From Arthrobacter sp. MYb229 (GTDB lineage Bacteria; Actinomycetota; Actinomycetes; Actinomycetales; Micrococcaceae): 64,000 nt of DNA. The notes under the pieces were generated by a model. That model was not told the DNA's origin and did not search any database. It saw nothing but the letters and a program-made list of their open reading frames with translations. The first letter of the stretch is position 1; every line of letters starts with the position of its first letter. The stretch is taken from NCBI RefSeq assembly GCF_002975405.1, contig NZ_PCPS01000008.1, forward strand, positions 1 through 64,000, read 5' to 3'. Made by a program: the position numbers and the translations under genes. Positions 52,660-61,637 of this stretch are shown here, piece by piece.

Positions 52660-52938
52660 ATGCTTGAGGCTCAAAAGCTCGGTGCAAGCCTGCAGGAATG
52701 GCGCATTATTCTTGGGTTGACTCAAGAACTGGTTGCCGAGCGGGCCGGCATCTCCAGGAGCACGCTGATCAAACTAGAACAAGGCGCAGGAGCAAAACTC
52801 GAAACCTTCCTTGTAGTCGCCAAGGTTCTCGGCATTGTCGACCGTATAAATGATGCTGTCGAGCCACTCAACACCGACTTGGGTCGTGCCAGATCACGAC
52901 TGCTTAGTCGCCAGCGTGCACCAAGGGGGAGTTCATGA
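52660..52938 (+). CDS. HipB-like XRE antitoxin/regulator
   Basis: A 92-residue helix-turn-helix protein. SLQEWRIILGLTQELVAERA, GISRSTLIKLEQG and LETFLVVAKVLGIVDRI form the XRE fold as in HipB. AGGAG lies just before ATG 52660. Its TGA overlaps the hipA-like start (ATGA). It should bind the operator upstream and neutralise the kinase. Confidence 0.85.
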   Translation: MLEAQKLGASLQEWRIILGLTQELVAERAGISRSTLIKLEQGAGAKLETFLVVAKVLGIVDRINDAVEPLNTDLGRARSRLLSRQRAPRGSS

Positions 52939-54335
52939 GCCGGCGGAACCGCATAAAAATCAGGCGTGTCGAGGTACTGACTGGCGAGACTGCAACGGGC
53001 ACTTTGACGATCGAGTCCGATGCCCTCTCACCACTGGAGCATATAGCCTTCACGTACTCCGACTCCTGGCTTGCCTCTGACTGCTCCTTCGCTATCTCGC
53101 CCGAACTTCCGTTGATAAAGGGGCCGCAGCGCCCCACCTTGGGACGGGAGATGTTCGGCTCGTTCATGGATGCTGCACCGGATGCATGGGGTCAGCGACT
53201 CCTCCATGAGGAGGCACGGCTGCATTCCAAGGCAACTGGCGTACCAGCACCGAGGAATACGCAGATATCCCGGCTCTTCATGGTCAACGACCAGACGAGG
53301 CAAGGCGCACTGCGGTTCCGGGAAAACGGAAAATTCCTCTCCAGCTGGGGACAATGGGCGGGTGTTCGCGACCTGCCAGTGCTTGCCGAACAGTCACGCG
53401 CTTACGAGGAGACCGGGTACATAGACGAGCAAAACAGCTTGCTCATCGGGGCTGGATCATCTCCTGGAGGTGCTCAGCCAAAAGCTTGGGTTCGCGACGC
53501 GGATGGGTCGATGTTGCTCGCCAAATTCCCAAAGACCTCGGACCTGGGCAATGTCCAGCTCTGGGAAATGGTAGCGATACGCCTGCAGCAGCGAGCTGGA
53601 ATCGAAGTCCAACCTTCCCGGCTGATGAGGCTGGATGAATACCACCAGATCTTCCTCACCAAGCGTTTCGACAGGTCGGGCGATGAGCGCATACCATACA
53701 TGAGTGCACGCACGGCCCTCCAGCTAAACGACGGCGAGCACCCAAGCTATGTCAAGCTTGCCCGTGAAATTTCGATGGTCTCATCCAATCCCGTGGCAGA
53801 TTCCAAGGAGATGTTCAGCCGAGCAGCGTTCGGCGCTATGGTCAACAATATCGATGACCACATGCGAAATCACGGCCTGCTCAAGATTGGCAGGGGCTGG
53901 AGGTTATCGCCGTCGTTCGACGTGAATCCCATGCGGACAGGCACCTCCGACACTCCTCTCGTGCCGGGTGGGGATACCTTCGACCGGAACGTACTCGAAC
54001 TGCTGGACCACCTTGACTCGTTCCGGCTCACCCGTACCGAGGCCGTCACGCGTCTGCGCCGGATCAATGAAGCTGTCTCCCATTGGGCCGAGGAGGCGAT
54101 CAGGCTCGGTGCCGAGGCCGACGCGGCCGAATCAATGCACCGCGCCTTCGAGGGCTCGAACCGCAACCGAGTCGCGGGCCTCAAAGACATTTCGCCACCC
54201 ACTGCCATCAGCCTCGGGGAAGCGGCTGGAGAACCCGGAGATTCCGGCCAGCCGAAAACCGGACAGGTGTGGATTAAAGCCCACCACCGCGCAGGCAGGT
54301 ACGTCCCAGGACACTACAGGTCCCGCCCTAAGTAG
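52935..54335 (+). CDS. HipA-like kinase toxin
   Basis: A 466-residue HipA-fold Ser/Thr kinase. The flexible loop with a probable autophosphorylation Ser is GAGSSPGGAQPK (172-183), the ATP-binding Lys is K197 (LLAKFPK), the catalytic loop is NNIDDHMRNH (304-313) and the metal-binding Asp is D329 (SPSFDVNP). All key residues are present, so it should be active. The last ~25 residues (VWIKAHHRAGRYVPGHY) are basic and repetitive, an addition not found in HipA. Coupled to the antitoxin by ATGA. In HipBA systems the kinase inactivates a tRNA synthetase to slow growth. Confidence 0.87.
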   Translation: MSRRNRIKIRRVEVLTGETATGTLTIESDALSPLEHIAFTYSDSWLASDCSFAISPELPLIKGPQRPTLGREMFGSFMDAAPDAWGQRLLHEEARLHSKATGVPAPRNTQISRLFMVNDQTRQGALRFRENGKFLSSWGQWAGVRDLPVLAEQSRAYEETGYIDEQNSLLIGAGSSPGGAQPKAWVRDADGSMLLAKFPKTSDLGNVQLWEMVAIRLQQRAGIEVQPSRLMRLDEYHQIFLTKRFDRSGDERIPYMSARTALQLNDGEHPSYVKLAREISMVSSNPVADSKEMFSRAAFGAMVNNIDDHMRNHGLLKIGRGWRLSPSFDVNPMRTGTSDTPLVPGGDTFDRNVLELLDHLDSFRLTRTEAVTRLRRINEAVSHWAEEAIRLGAEADAAESMHRAFEGSNRNRVAGLKDISPPTAISLGEAAGEPGDSGQPKTGQVWIKAHHRAGRYVPGHYRSRPK

Positions 54336-54909
54336 CAGCAGCACTGGATGGACGGGCAGCTTCCACCGGTCGCCGCTCGGCGCGCTGGGTTGCAGGAATG
54401 ATCTATCCATGACGTCCTACGAGTTTTCTCCGGCCGAACTTCCGCCGATGTCAGCTAGGGATCCTCGGACCAGCTGAAAGTGCCAACAGCGAAGGCGTTT
54501 CGCGGGGTGGTTCAGCCTCGCTGGGAATCCACTTGGTTTGTCAAGGGAATCCCGATAATGCGGACGGACGGTATAGGGATAACTGGCACGAAACCCGAGC
54601 AGTTCTGGGAAAGTCGGCGGGCCTTCATCCCTGGTCTTCCAGAACGGATGAACGACCAATGGCCTGAATCCGAATAGCTCCTCTTCGGCATGCTTGAATA
54701 TAGGTCGACCATTGTTGCCATATCATCTGATGGCGTTTAAATCCCTGCCGCAACCTCGACGAACTCAGTTTCGATGAACGTGTCGAGAAGGCCGCATGCT
54801 GCGATGAGATCAACGGGCTGCTGCGTCGTGAAAAGCCACCTTTTGGGATGAGCGGTGCGTTCAACATTCTCCGCCCCTGCCGGCAGCCTGCGAAACATGT
54901 CGTGAGCCG
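54336..54909. other. 574-bp region without a supported gene
   Basis: No frame has a ribosome site and family likeness. Short protein-like readings (plus strand 54480-54677, and about 54738-54900 with LDELSFDERVEKAACCDEIN) could be remains of a gene, but I cannot identify them. Confidence 0.3.
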
Positions 54910-55578
54910 CTACGGGTGGACAACACCCGCGCGATAGGCAATCAGCGCGGCATCCACGCGGTTGCGCGCGCCGAGCTTAAGCAGGATCGCGGTCATATGC
55001 CCCTTGACCGTCGCCTCGGTGAGCACCAGCCGGGCGGCGATCTCCGCGTTGGTCAGGCTCGATCCCACCAGCGCCAGCACCTCGCGTTCGCGCACGGTCA
55101 GCCCTTGGACCAAAGTGCGGGCGCGGGCCAGCGAGGCGGTATCGATGCCGCGCACCTTGTCGATCACCCGACGGGCAATGCGCGGGGACAGCGCCGCGGC
55201 GCCCTCGGCCACCGCATGGATGGCTCCGAGTAGTTCCTCGGGCCCCGAGCTTTTGAGCATGAATCCGCAGGCTCCGCCGGACATGGCCCGGTCGATGTAG
55301 TCTTCCTCGCCGAAGGTGGTCAGGATCAGCACCTTGGCCTCCGGGGCCTGGGCCAGGATCGCTTCCAGGGCGCCCAGCCCATCGAGCTGCGGCATGCGGA
55401 TATCCATGAGGATTACCGACGGCGCCAGGCGTTCGGCCAGTTCGATGGCGCGCGCCCCGTTCTCCGCTTCGCCGATAATCGAGATGCCCGGGTCGCTGGC
55501 GAGGATCGCGCGCAGCCCGGCGCGGATCAGGGCGTCGTCATCCACCAGCAGGATGCTGACTGGGGTATCCATGCTCAT
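54910..55578 (-). CDS. NarL/LuxR-type response regulator
   Basis: A 222-residue response regulator. The receiver domain has ILLVDDDALIRAGLRAIL (acidic pocket), the phosphorylated Asp in SVILMDIRMPQLDG and the LILTTFGEEDY switch; the C-terminal helix-turn-helix is LTVREREVLALVGSSLTNAEIAARL and EATVKGHMTAILLKLGARNR. ATG 55578 has AAGGAG upstream. It follows the kinase gene by 15 bp. Confidence 0.93.
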   Translation of the reverse strand: MSMDTPVSILLVDDDALIRAGLRAILASDPGISIIGEAENGARAIELAERLAPSVILMDIRMPQLDGLGALEAILAQAPEAKVLILTTFGEEDYIDRAMSGGACGFMLKSSGPEELLGAIHAVAEGAAALSPRIARRVIDKVRGIDTASLARARTLVQGLTVREREVLALVGSSLTNAEIAARLVLTEATVKGHMTAILLKLGARNRVDAALIAYRAGVVHP

Positions 55579-55593
55579 CTGCAGCTCCTTTGG

Positions 55594-56952
55594 TTAGCCG
55601 GCGGGGTAGAGGTGGTCGGTGGAGACCAATACGTCATCGGTGAAGCACAGGCGGAACATCTCGCTGCCCAGATCCAGCAGGCCGGTCCGCGCCGCATAGT
55701 AGCGGCACTGCGCATTCTCCGGCGGCGCCGGTTCGTCGATCACGGGAAGCGGTTCATCCAGGCCCGGGGCGCGGACCAGCGAAGCTACCTCGCCCGAGTC
55801 CATGCCCACTTTGAGCTTCTGGTACTCCGACGGGTGCAGGGCCGTGGCTTGGTAGGTGGCATGCTGCAACAGCAGCAGGGCCGCGGAAATCACCGTGACG
55901 GCGAGGATCGGCAACAGCACCAGCATCGAGGTGCTGGTGCGCTTCACGGGAGAGTGCATCCCGGCAGGCGCCGGGGGCGAGGATGACTGGGCAATGCAGG
56001 CGCGCAGTTCGAAGCGCTCCTTCGTGCGGTGCACCGCCAGCGAACCGCCGGCGGCTTCGAGGGCGCCGCGCAGCGAAGCGATTCCGGTGGCCCCGGGCCG
56101 GACCGGCGGGACAGGGCCATGCAGGGGATTGGAAATCCTCAGCACCGCCTGCTCCGAGCGCGTATCGAGTTCCAGCTCCACCTCGGCGTGCGGCGCGTAC
56201 TTCGCCGCATTGGTCAACGCCTCCTGGGCCACTTGGCGCAGCACGGCGGCCCACCGGATGGATCCGGGGGCCTGCGGCGAGGGACCATGCCGGGTGAAGT
56301 TGATCTTCATGCCCTTGGCCCGGGCTTGCTCGACCAGCTGCTCCAGCGATGAACCTGCCGGACCCAGCGGCGCTTGGTCGCCGTCCTCGTGCAGCACCCC
56401 GATGATCTGGTGCAGATGCTCGATGGACTCATCGGCCTGCTCGCGGATCCGCGCCGCCTGCGCATAGGCCGGCGTGCCCTTTTCCAGGGACACCTGCAGC
56501 CCGCTGGAGGACAGCGCCAGCAGCGCCAGATCGTGGCCCAGCTGATCATGCATGGCTTCGGCGATGCGCGCCCGTTCGCGCAGCTCGGCTTGCACCACCA
56601 CATGCCGGCGCTCCTGGCTGCGGAACAGCACCGCATTGCGCCGCGCCCGGCCGGCCCACCAGGGCAGCAGCGCAAAGAGCACCAAGCCGGTGAGGATATT
56701 CAGCGCAAAGGTCAACAGGCTCAGGTGCGAGGACAGTGCCAGCGTCACCCCGGCGGCCAGCGTCCCCGCCCCAAGGGCCAGCAATCCATGGGCCAGGGAG
56801 GAAACATGCCGTCCGGCCAGGTAGCTACAGGCCGCGGCCAGGGGAGCGAGCACAACCCAGGCCCCGTTCGTGGAGATGGGGACCAAATAGGCGCAGAGAG
56901 CCAGCAGCAACAGCAGAACCAGCTGCTTCCACGAGGTAGTCATGAACAACAT
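55594..56952 (-). CDS. Sensor histidine kinase with extra C-terminal membrane/extracytoplasmic domain
   Basis: A ~452-residue HisKA_3 kinase. Residues ~10-100 hold four to five membrane spans. H135 in RARIAEAMHDQLGHDLALLAL is the phosphorylated His; the ATPase domain has EALTNAAKYA and TGIASLRGALEAAGGSL but lacks the usual Asp of the first G box. Unusually, after the ATPase domain (~330) a further span (SMLVLLPILAVTVISAALLLL) and a ~80-residue domain follow, starting YQKLKVGMDSGEVASLVRAPG, like SmpA/OmlA-type repeats. Start at 56952 or 56943; neither has a ribosome site. Confidence 0.85.
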   Translation of the reverse strand: MLFMTTSWKQLVLLLLLALCAYLVPISTNGAWVVLAPLAAACSYLAGRHVSSLAHGLLALGAGTLAAGVTLALSSHLSLLTFALNILTGLVLFALLPWWAGRARRNAVLFRSQERRHVVVQAELRERARIAEAMHDQLGHDLALLALSSSGLQVSLEKGTPAYAQAARIREQADESIEHLHQIIGVLHEDGDQAPLGPAGSSLEQLVEQARAKGMKINFTRHGPSPQAPGSIRWAAVLRQVAQEALTNAAKYAPHAEVELELDTRSEQAVLRISNPLHGPVPPVRPGATGIASLRGALEAAGGSLAVHRTKERFELRACIAQSSSPPAPAGMHSPVKRTSTSMLVLLPILAVTVISAALLLLQHATYQATALHPSEYQKLKVGMDSGEVASLVRAPGLDEPLPVIDEPAPPENAQCRYYAARTGLLDLGSEMFRLCFTDDVLVSTDHLYPAG

Positions 56953-57083
56953 GCTACGCAGAATCGCCGCGGGCAGACACCGACCAAGGTAGGGGTTCGG
57001 TGCCGCGAGAATGCAGACCTCCAGCCGGTGCGCGGCGGCAGCGGCGAATCCTAGGGTGGAGAGCAGAACTAAAGGAGCACACC

Positions 57084-58010
57084 ATGATCGCATTCGAAGC
57101 GCTGAGCAAGGACTTCGGCGCCACCCGCGCAGTCAATGCGCTGACCGCAACCATAGAACCCGGGCAAGTGACCGGATTCCTCGGCCCCAACGGGGCCGGC
57201 AAATCGACCACCATGCGCATGATCCTCGGACTGGACGCACCAAGCAGCGGGCAGGCGCTGGTCAATTCGGTTCCCTACGCGCAGCTGCGCTACCCGCTGC
57301 ATACGGTAGGTGCGCACATCTCCGGCACGGCGGGGCACCCCGGGCACACCCCGCGCACCTTCCTCAAGTCCCTGGCGCAATGCAATCGGATCCCGGCATC
57401 CCGGGTGGATGAGGTGCTGGCCGAAGTCGGCTTGCAGCCGGTGGCCGGCAAACGGATCGGCGGATTCTCCCTCGGCATGCGCCAGCGGCTGGGAATCGCC
57501 GCCGCCCTGCTGGGCGACCCGCAAATCCTGATCCTGGACGAGCCAATGAACGGGTTGGATGCCGAAGGCATCTCCTGGATCCGGCAGCTGATGCGCACCC
57601 GGGCCGAGCGCGGCGGAACCATCTTCGTCTCCAGCCACCTGATGAGCGAGGTGCAGCAGGTCGCGGACCAGCTGATCCTGATCGGACGCGGGGCGCTGAT
57701 CACCCAAGCACCCACGCAGGAGCTGATCAAGCAATTCACCGAACCGGTCATCACGGTGCGCTCGCCGCAGGCCGCCGCGCTCGCCGGGTTGCTGCTGCAA
57801 CCCGGTGTCGAGGTGAATGCCACCGCCGGAGACCGTCTGGAAGTGATTGGATTGCCGCTGGAAGCTATCGGCGCCTCGGCCTTTGCCGGTGGTATCGAGC
57901 TGCATGAACTCAGCGTTGCCCACGGGTCGCTGGAAAACGCCTACAACCAACTGACTCACGACACGGTGGAATACTCCACCGAGCTAGCAGGGAGAGTGGG
58001 AAGCAAATGA
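57084..58010 (+). CDS. ABC transporter ATP-binding protein
   Basis: A 308-residue ABC ATPase. Walker A is GPNGAGKST, the signature is GGFSLGMRQRLGIAAAL-type (FSLGMRQRLG), Walker B is ILILDEPMNGLD and the switch His is in FVSSHLMSEVQQ. The last ~90 residues form the C-terminal extension of drug/antibiotic exporters. ATG 57084 has AAAGGAG 6 bp upstream. Partner of the next gene and divergent from the two-component system, which probably controls it. Confidence 0.93.
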   Translation: MIAFEALSKDFGATRAVNALTATIEPGQVTGFLGPNGAGKSTTMRMILGLDAPSSGQALVNSVPYAQLRYPLHTVGAHISGTAGHPGHTPRTFLKSLAQCNRIPASRVDEVLAEVGLQPVAGKRIGGFSLGMRQRLGIAAALLGDPQILILDEPMNGLDAEGISWIRQLMRTRAERGGTIFVSSHLMSEVQQVADQLILIGRGALITQAPTQELIKQFTEPVITVRSPQAAALAGLLLQPGVEVNATAGDRLEVIGLPLEAIGASAFAGGIELHELSVAHGSLENAYNQLTHDTVEYSTELAGRVGSK

Positions 58011-58801
58011 GCACGCTGCAGATCGGTGAATCCAGGACCGGTGACTTTGCCGGACCGCTGTTGCGGGCAACCGGCGCCGAGGCCACCAAATTCTTCGGGC
58101 TGCGTGCCCTGGTCGGGCTCTATGCCTCGGGAATACTGGTGACCATCGCATTGGGCTGGCTACTAGGGGCCAGCGCGAAAGCCAGCGGGGACAATGGCTT
58201 CGACACCGCGATGCCGGCGCCGCTGCTGGTGTTTGCGACCCTGCAATTCAGCCAGCTGTTCTTTGCCGCCGTGGCCGCCTTGCACATCACCAACGAGTAC
58301 TCCAGCGGGAGCATCTACACCACCTTGCAGTCGGTGCCGCGCCGCTCGGTCATGCTCGGCGCCAAGGCGCTGCTGCTGGCCGGGCTCGGCTTGGTTGCCG
58401 GGGTCTGCATGATCGGCTTGGGCACCATCCCGGCAACGCTCAGTGCGGGGCAGTACGGCGCCTTCGCTCTCTCCGACCTGGTCTCGGCCTGCCTCGGCGC
58501 CGGTGCATATCTGGCGCTATTGAGCTTGATGGTGCTCGGCCTCGGGCTACTCTGCCGGAACTCGGCGGGAGCGATCGTCTCGGCGATCATGCTGGTGATC
58601 GGGCTTCCGCAGATCCTGCAGCTGATTCCGTTCGAGTGGGTGCAGACGCTGGCCCAATACCTGCCGACCAACGCGGCGACGTTCATGGCCACCGGCGCGT
58701 CCGAACCCTATGGGCCGCCGGCGGCGCTGCTGGTGCTGATCGGCTGGACCGTGGCCCTGCTCGGAGCCGGGTATATTTCGCTGAAGCGGCGCGACGCCTA
58801 G
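58007..58801 (+). CDS. ABC-2 type transporter permease
   Basis: A 264-residue membrane protein with six to seven spans. AALHITNEYSSGSIYTTLQSVPRRSVMLGAK is the ABC-2 family block after the second span (seen in parts), and the C-terminus ends LGAGYISLKRRDA, as usual for these permeases. ATG 58007 overlaps the ATPase stop (ATGA). Exported substrate unknown. Confidence 0.88.
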   Translation: MSTLQIGESRTGDFAGPLLRATGAEATKFFGLRALVGLYASGILVTIALGWLLGASAKASGDNGFDTAMPAPLLVFATLQFSQLFFAAVAALHITNEYSSGSIYTTLQSVPRRSVMLGAKALLLAGLGLVAGVCMIGLGTIPATLSAGQYGAFALSDLVSACLGAGAYLALLSLMVLGLGLLCRNSAGAIVSAIMLVIGLPQILQLIPFEWVQTLAQYLPTNAATFMATGASEPYGPPAALLVLIGWTVALLGAGYISLKRRDA

Positions 58802-58844
58802 CCGCGGCCGGTGCGGGGGACCTGCCAACGCAGTTGCACAGACA

Positions 58845-58891
58845 GCGCAAAGCGAGGTATCCGGCTCACCGCCGGATACCTCGCTTTGCGC
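58845..58891. terminator. Bidirectional terminator
   Basis: Perfect 21-bp stem (arms begin GCGCAAAGCGAGG and end CCTCGCTTTGCGC) with a 5-base loop between the convergent permease and doxX genes. Confidence 0.85.
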
Positions 58892-58906
58892 AATTGGTTG
58901 CTGTAA

Positions 58907-59344
58907 CTATGCCTTGGACCGGAGCTGCGCCCGATCGCGCCATGCGGCGGTGCTCCAGAGCGCAAGCGCGATCAGCACCGGTTGGAAGAACAGCCGGGTG
59001 AGCCGTTTCCCGTCGGTATCCAGTCCGAACGCGTCGCGTCCCTCCTGCCATTGCGCGAAATTGCCGGGGAACACCGCGACGAAGAAGAGTGCGGCAATCC
59101 AGCCCACGGCTACCCGCTTTTTGAGCAGCGCCAGCAAGGATAGCCCCAGCCCGATTTCGGCCACGCCGGAGAGAATCACCGTCAGGTCCGGATCCAAGGG
59201 GACAAAGTCCGGGACCTGGGAGCGGAATTCCTCGCGGGCAAAGGTCAGGTGGCTGACCCCGGCGAAGCCAAGGAATGCTCCGAGCCCAATGCGTGCGCCG
59301 TGCCGGGCGAACCCCAGCGGTTTCGCCGCCGGCGACTTAGTCAT
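58907..59344 (-). CDS. DoxX-family membrane protein
   Basis: A 145-residue protein with four hydrophobic spans. RIGLGAFLGFAGVSHLTFAREEFRSQVPDF and GVAEIGLGLSLLALLKKRVAVGW are the DoxX/MauE pattern (seen in parts). ATG 59344 overlaps the end of ohr by 8 bp, so it is co-transcribed with the peroxide-defence gene. DoxX proteins are linked to thiol redox balance at the membrane. Confidence 0.85.
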   Translation of the reverse strand: MTKSPAAKPLGFARHGARIGLGAFLGFAGVSHLTFAREEFRSQVPDFVPLDPDLTVILSGVAEIGLGLSLLALLKKRVAVGWIAALFFVAVFPGNFAQWQEGRDAFGLDTDGKRLTRLFFQPVLIALALWSTAAWRDRAQLRSKA

Positions 59345-59759
59345 CGCTGACGCTCACCAAGACATCGATGTTGCCGCGGGTGGCGTTGGAATAGGGGCAG
59401 ACCTGGTGGGCCGCATCGGCCAGTTCCTGGGCCAGTGCGGGTTCCATGCCGGGAATGATGACCTCCAGCTCAACTGACAGCTTGAATCCGTCATCGCCGT
59501 CGCGGTTCAAATGGACTCGCCCCCCCACGCTGGAGTCCTCGATCTTGACCTTGCGGCTGCGCGCCACCACGTTCAAGGCCGAGTGGAAGCAGGCGGCGTA
59601 GCCCGCGGCGAAAAGCTGTTCCGGGTTCGTTCCGGTTCCCGAGCCGCCCAGTTCTGCCGGGGAGGTCAGGGACAGGTCGAGCTTGCCATCGGGGGTCTGG
59701 ACGCGGCCTTCGCGGCCTTGGCCGGAGGACAGGGATTCTGCGGTGTATAGGGTTTCCAT
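59337..59759 (-). CDS. ohr: Organic hydroperoxide resistance protein
   Basis: A 140-residue thiol peroxidase of the Ohr/OsmC family. The two catalytic cysteines are C57 (GYAACFHSAL) and C121 (HQVCPYSNATRGN). TPDGKLDLSLTSP and PEQLFAAGYAACF are typical. ATG 59759 has AAAGG upstream. Detoxifies organic peroxides; next to its repressor. Confidence 0.95.
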   Translation of the reverse strand: METLYTAESLSSGQGREGRVQTPDGKLDLSLTSPAELGGSGTGTNPEQLFAAGYAACFHSALNVVARSRKVKIEDSSVGGRVHLNRDGDDGFKLSVELEVIIPGMEPALAQELADAAHQVCPYSNATRGNIDVLVSVSDD

Positions 59760-59793
59760 GGAACTGCCTTTCGATGATGGTGAAAGCTTGTAG

Positions 59794-60246
59794 TTATTCT
59801 CCGGAGGGTTGATCCGGAGAAGAGATTTCCTGCATGGAGGTGGTGATGCGGTGCAGGGCTGCCAGCAGTGCCTGCGCGCTCTGGAGATCCGGGAGTCCGG
59901 TGCCGCAAGCAATCTGCGCCGGAATATGCGCCAATTCTTTGCGCAGGGATTCTCCGGCGGGGGTCAGGCTGACGTTGACGACGCGGCTATCTTCCTCATC
60001 GCGCTGGCGTTTTATGAATTCCTTCTGTTCCAGCCGGCGCAACAGCGGGGACAGGGTCCCGGAATCCAGCTGGAGCATTTCGCCGATTTCGCGCACCGGC
60101 TTATCGCCTTCGGACCACAGCGCAACGAGCACCAGGTACTGGGTGTAGGTCAGCTGCCATGGGGCGAGCAGTTCGGCGTACGCCCGGGTGGTTGCCCGGC
60201 TCGCCGAATAGAGGGAGAAGCACACCATTTCGTCAACTATTGCCAT
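59794..60246 (-). CDS. ohrR: OhrR organic-peroxide sensing repressor
   Basis: A 150-residue MarR-fold regulator. The peroxide-sensing cysteine is C9 in MVCFSLYSASR, and LTYTQYLVLVALWSEGDKPVREIG and LDSGTLSPLLRRLEQKEFIKRQR form the winged helix exactly as in OhrR. It is upstream of ohr on the same strand and should repress both until the cysteine is oxidised. Confidence 0.93.
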   Translation of the reverse strand: MAIVDEMVCFSLYSASRATTRAYAELLAPWQLTYTQYLVLVALWSEGDKPVREIGEMLQLDSGTLSPLLRRLEQKEFIKRQRDEEDSRVVNVSLTPAGESLRKELAHIPAQIACGTGLPDLQSAQALLAALHRITTSMQEISSPDQPSGE

Positions 60247-60256
60247 AAAATAATGA

Positions 60257-60281
60257 TTGCACGCAATTCAATTGTGCGCAA
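60257..60281. promoter_or_regulatory. OhrR operator
   Basis: Inverted repeat TTGCACGCAATT-C-AATTGTGCGCAA (two mismatches) directly upstream of ohrR, with the AATTG core seen in OhrR sites. Confidence 0.65.
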
Positions 60282-60465
60282 CTTAAATTATTGGTCCTTT
60301 GGGCGCGGTGCTGCTCGGGCTACCGATCGGGCTCTTGGCGATGGCGCCGAATTGGTTATGGATTCGGGGTGCTTAGCTAGCTGGAGGCATCGGGAGAACT
60401 CCAGCCCTGTAGCTTGATCCGGTCACGTTTCGCGCAGTTCGGCTGGCATCGCTAAGCTGGGATTC

Positions 60466-60903
60466 ATGAACATCGGCAAGCATCTGGCGAATGCCGGCGG
60501 GCGCAGCTACCCCCGCCTGGCGATAGTTCGCTCGCTGTTGCTGATTAGCGCGGTGCTTTTCGGTTTGTTCTCGATGCACGTGATGAATCATGGACTCTCG
60601 GCTGACTCCTCGGCCCCGCCGGCGCAGGCGCATTCGGCAGAAGCCCTGCCCATGCACCACGCTCCGCTAGCCGATCCGGGCCATCCCTCCGAGCAGGGCT
60701 GCACCGACTGCCCGCTGGGCCATGAGATGGCCGCCGCAGGTTGTGTTTTGGCGCTGCTGATCATGCTGTTGTTCCTGCGGCCACCGCATACCGTAGCTGT
60801 GGCCCGGACGGTGTTCCTGCGGACCTTGCGCGCAGCTTCGAAGCTTCGTGGGGTCGCGCCGCGCAAACCCGATCTGACGGCCTTGGGGATCTGCAGAACG
60901 TGA
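60466..60903 (+). CDS. DUF6153-family membrane protein
   Basis: A 145-residue actinobacterial protein. One span at ~20-40 and another at ~92-108 flank an extracytoplasmic loop rich in His and Cys (HVMNHGLS, ALPMHHAPLADPGHP, QGCTDCPLGHEM), suggesting metal binding. It is followed by DUF305 and CueP-like lipoprotein genes on the same strand, so an envelope copper role is likely but not shown. Confidence 0.75.
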   Translation: MNIGKHLANAGGRSYPRLAIVRSLLLISAVLFGLFSMHVMNHGLSADSSAPPAQAHSAEALPMHHAPLADPGHPSEQGCTDCPLGHEMAAAGCVLALLIMLLFLRPPHTVAVARTVFLRTLRAASKLRGVAPRKPDLTALGICRT

Positions 60904-60997
60904 GAGCTTGGCAGGTCATTTGGCCTGCCGCCAGCTCGTTCCGGCGCCGCCGCAGGCAGGCGCCGCTCACGTTCCGAACTCATCAGGAGAATCACCC

Positions 60998-61603
60998 ATG
61001 AACAAGCAGACCTTCTTTTCCAGCGCCCTCGCACTGGGCGCAATGCTCGCCCTCACCGGTTGCGCGGGGGAACCATCAAGCACTCCGGCGCCGAGCGCCT
61101 CGGCTTCCGAAGCGCATTCCGGGCATTCCATGGAGCAGTCCCCATCGGCCAATGACGCCGATATGGCGTTCGCCTCGGGCATGAAGATGCACCACGAACA
61201 GGCGATCGACATGTCCGAGATCCTGCTGGACAAGTCCGGGGTTCCCGCCGAGGTGGTGGCCCTGGCCGAACGGATTAAGGCGGCGCAAAGCCCGGAGATC
61301 GAACGCATGGACCGCTGGCTTTCCGAATGGAACATGCCCGAGGGCATGGATCACGGGGCTATGGACCACGGCGACGGGATGGTTCCGGAAGATGAGATCA
61401 AGGCCTTAGAGGACGCAACGGGGTCCGAAGCTGCCCGGCTCTTTCTTGAGCAGATGATCATGCATCACGAAGGTGCCGTGGTGATGTCCGAGACCGAGAT
61501 CAACGAAGGAAGCTACCCGGCGGCCATCGACCTGTCCAAGCAGATCGTTGATTCCCAGACCAAGGAAATCAACGAGATGAAGCAGCTGCTTGAAACGCTG
61601 TAG
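60998..61603 (+). CDS. DUF305 lipoprotein
   Basis: A 201-residue lipoprotein. The signal ends at a lipobox LALTGC. The DUF305 four-helix ferritin-like fold is shown by MKMHHEQAIDMSEILL and MIMHHEGAVVMSETEI, with paired His and Met residues fit for copper, and a His-rich linker at MDHGAMDHGDGM. ATG 60998 has AGGAG upstream. Confidence 0.88.
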   Translation: MNKQTFFSSALALGAMLALTGCAGEPSSTPAPSASASEAHSGHSMEQSPSANDADMAFASGMKMHHEQAIDMSEILLDKSGVPAEVVALAERIKAAQSPEIERMDRWLSEWNMPEGMDHGAMDHGDGMVPEDEIKALEDATGSEAARLFLEQMIMHHEGAVVMSETEINEGSYPAAIDLSKQIVDSQTKEINEMKQLLETL

Positions 61604-61637
61604 CCAGGAAGTGAAGACAGAAAGGTTGGGATTGACC

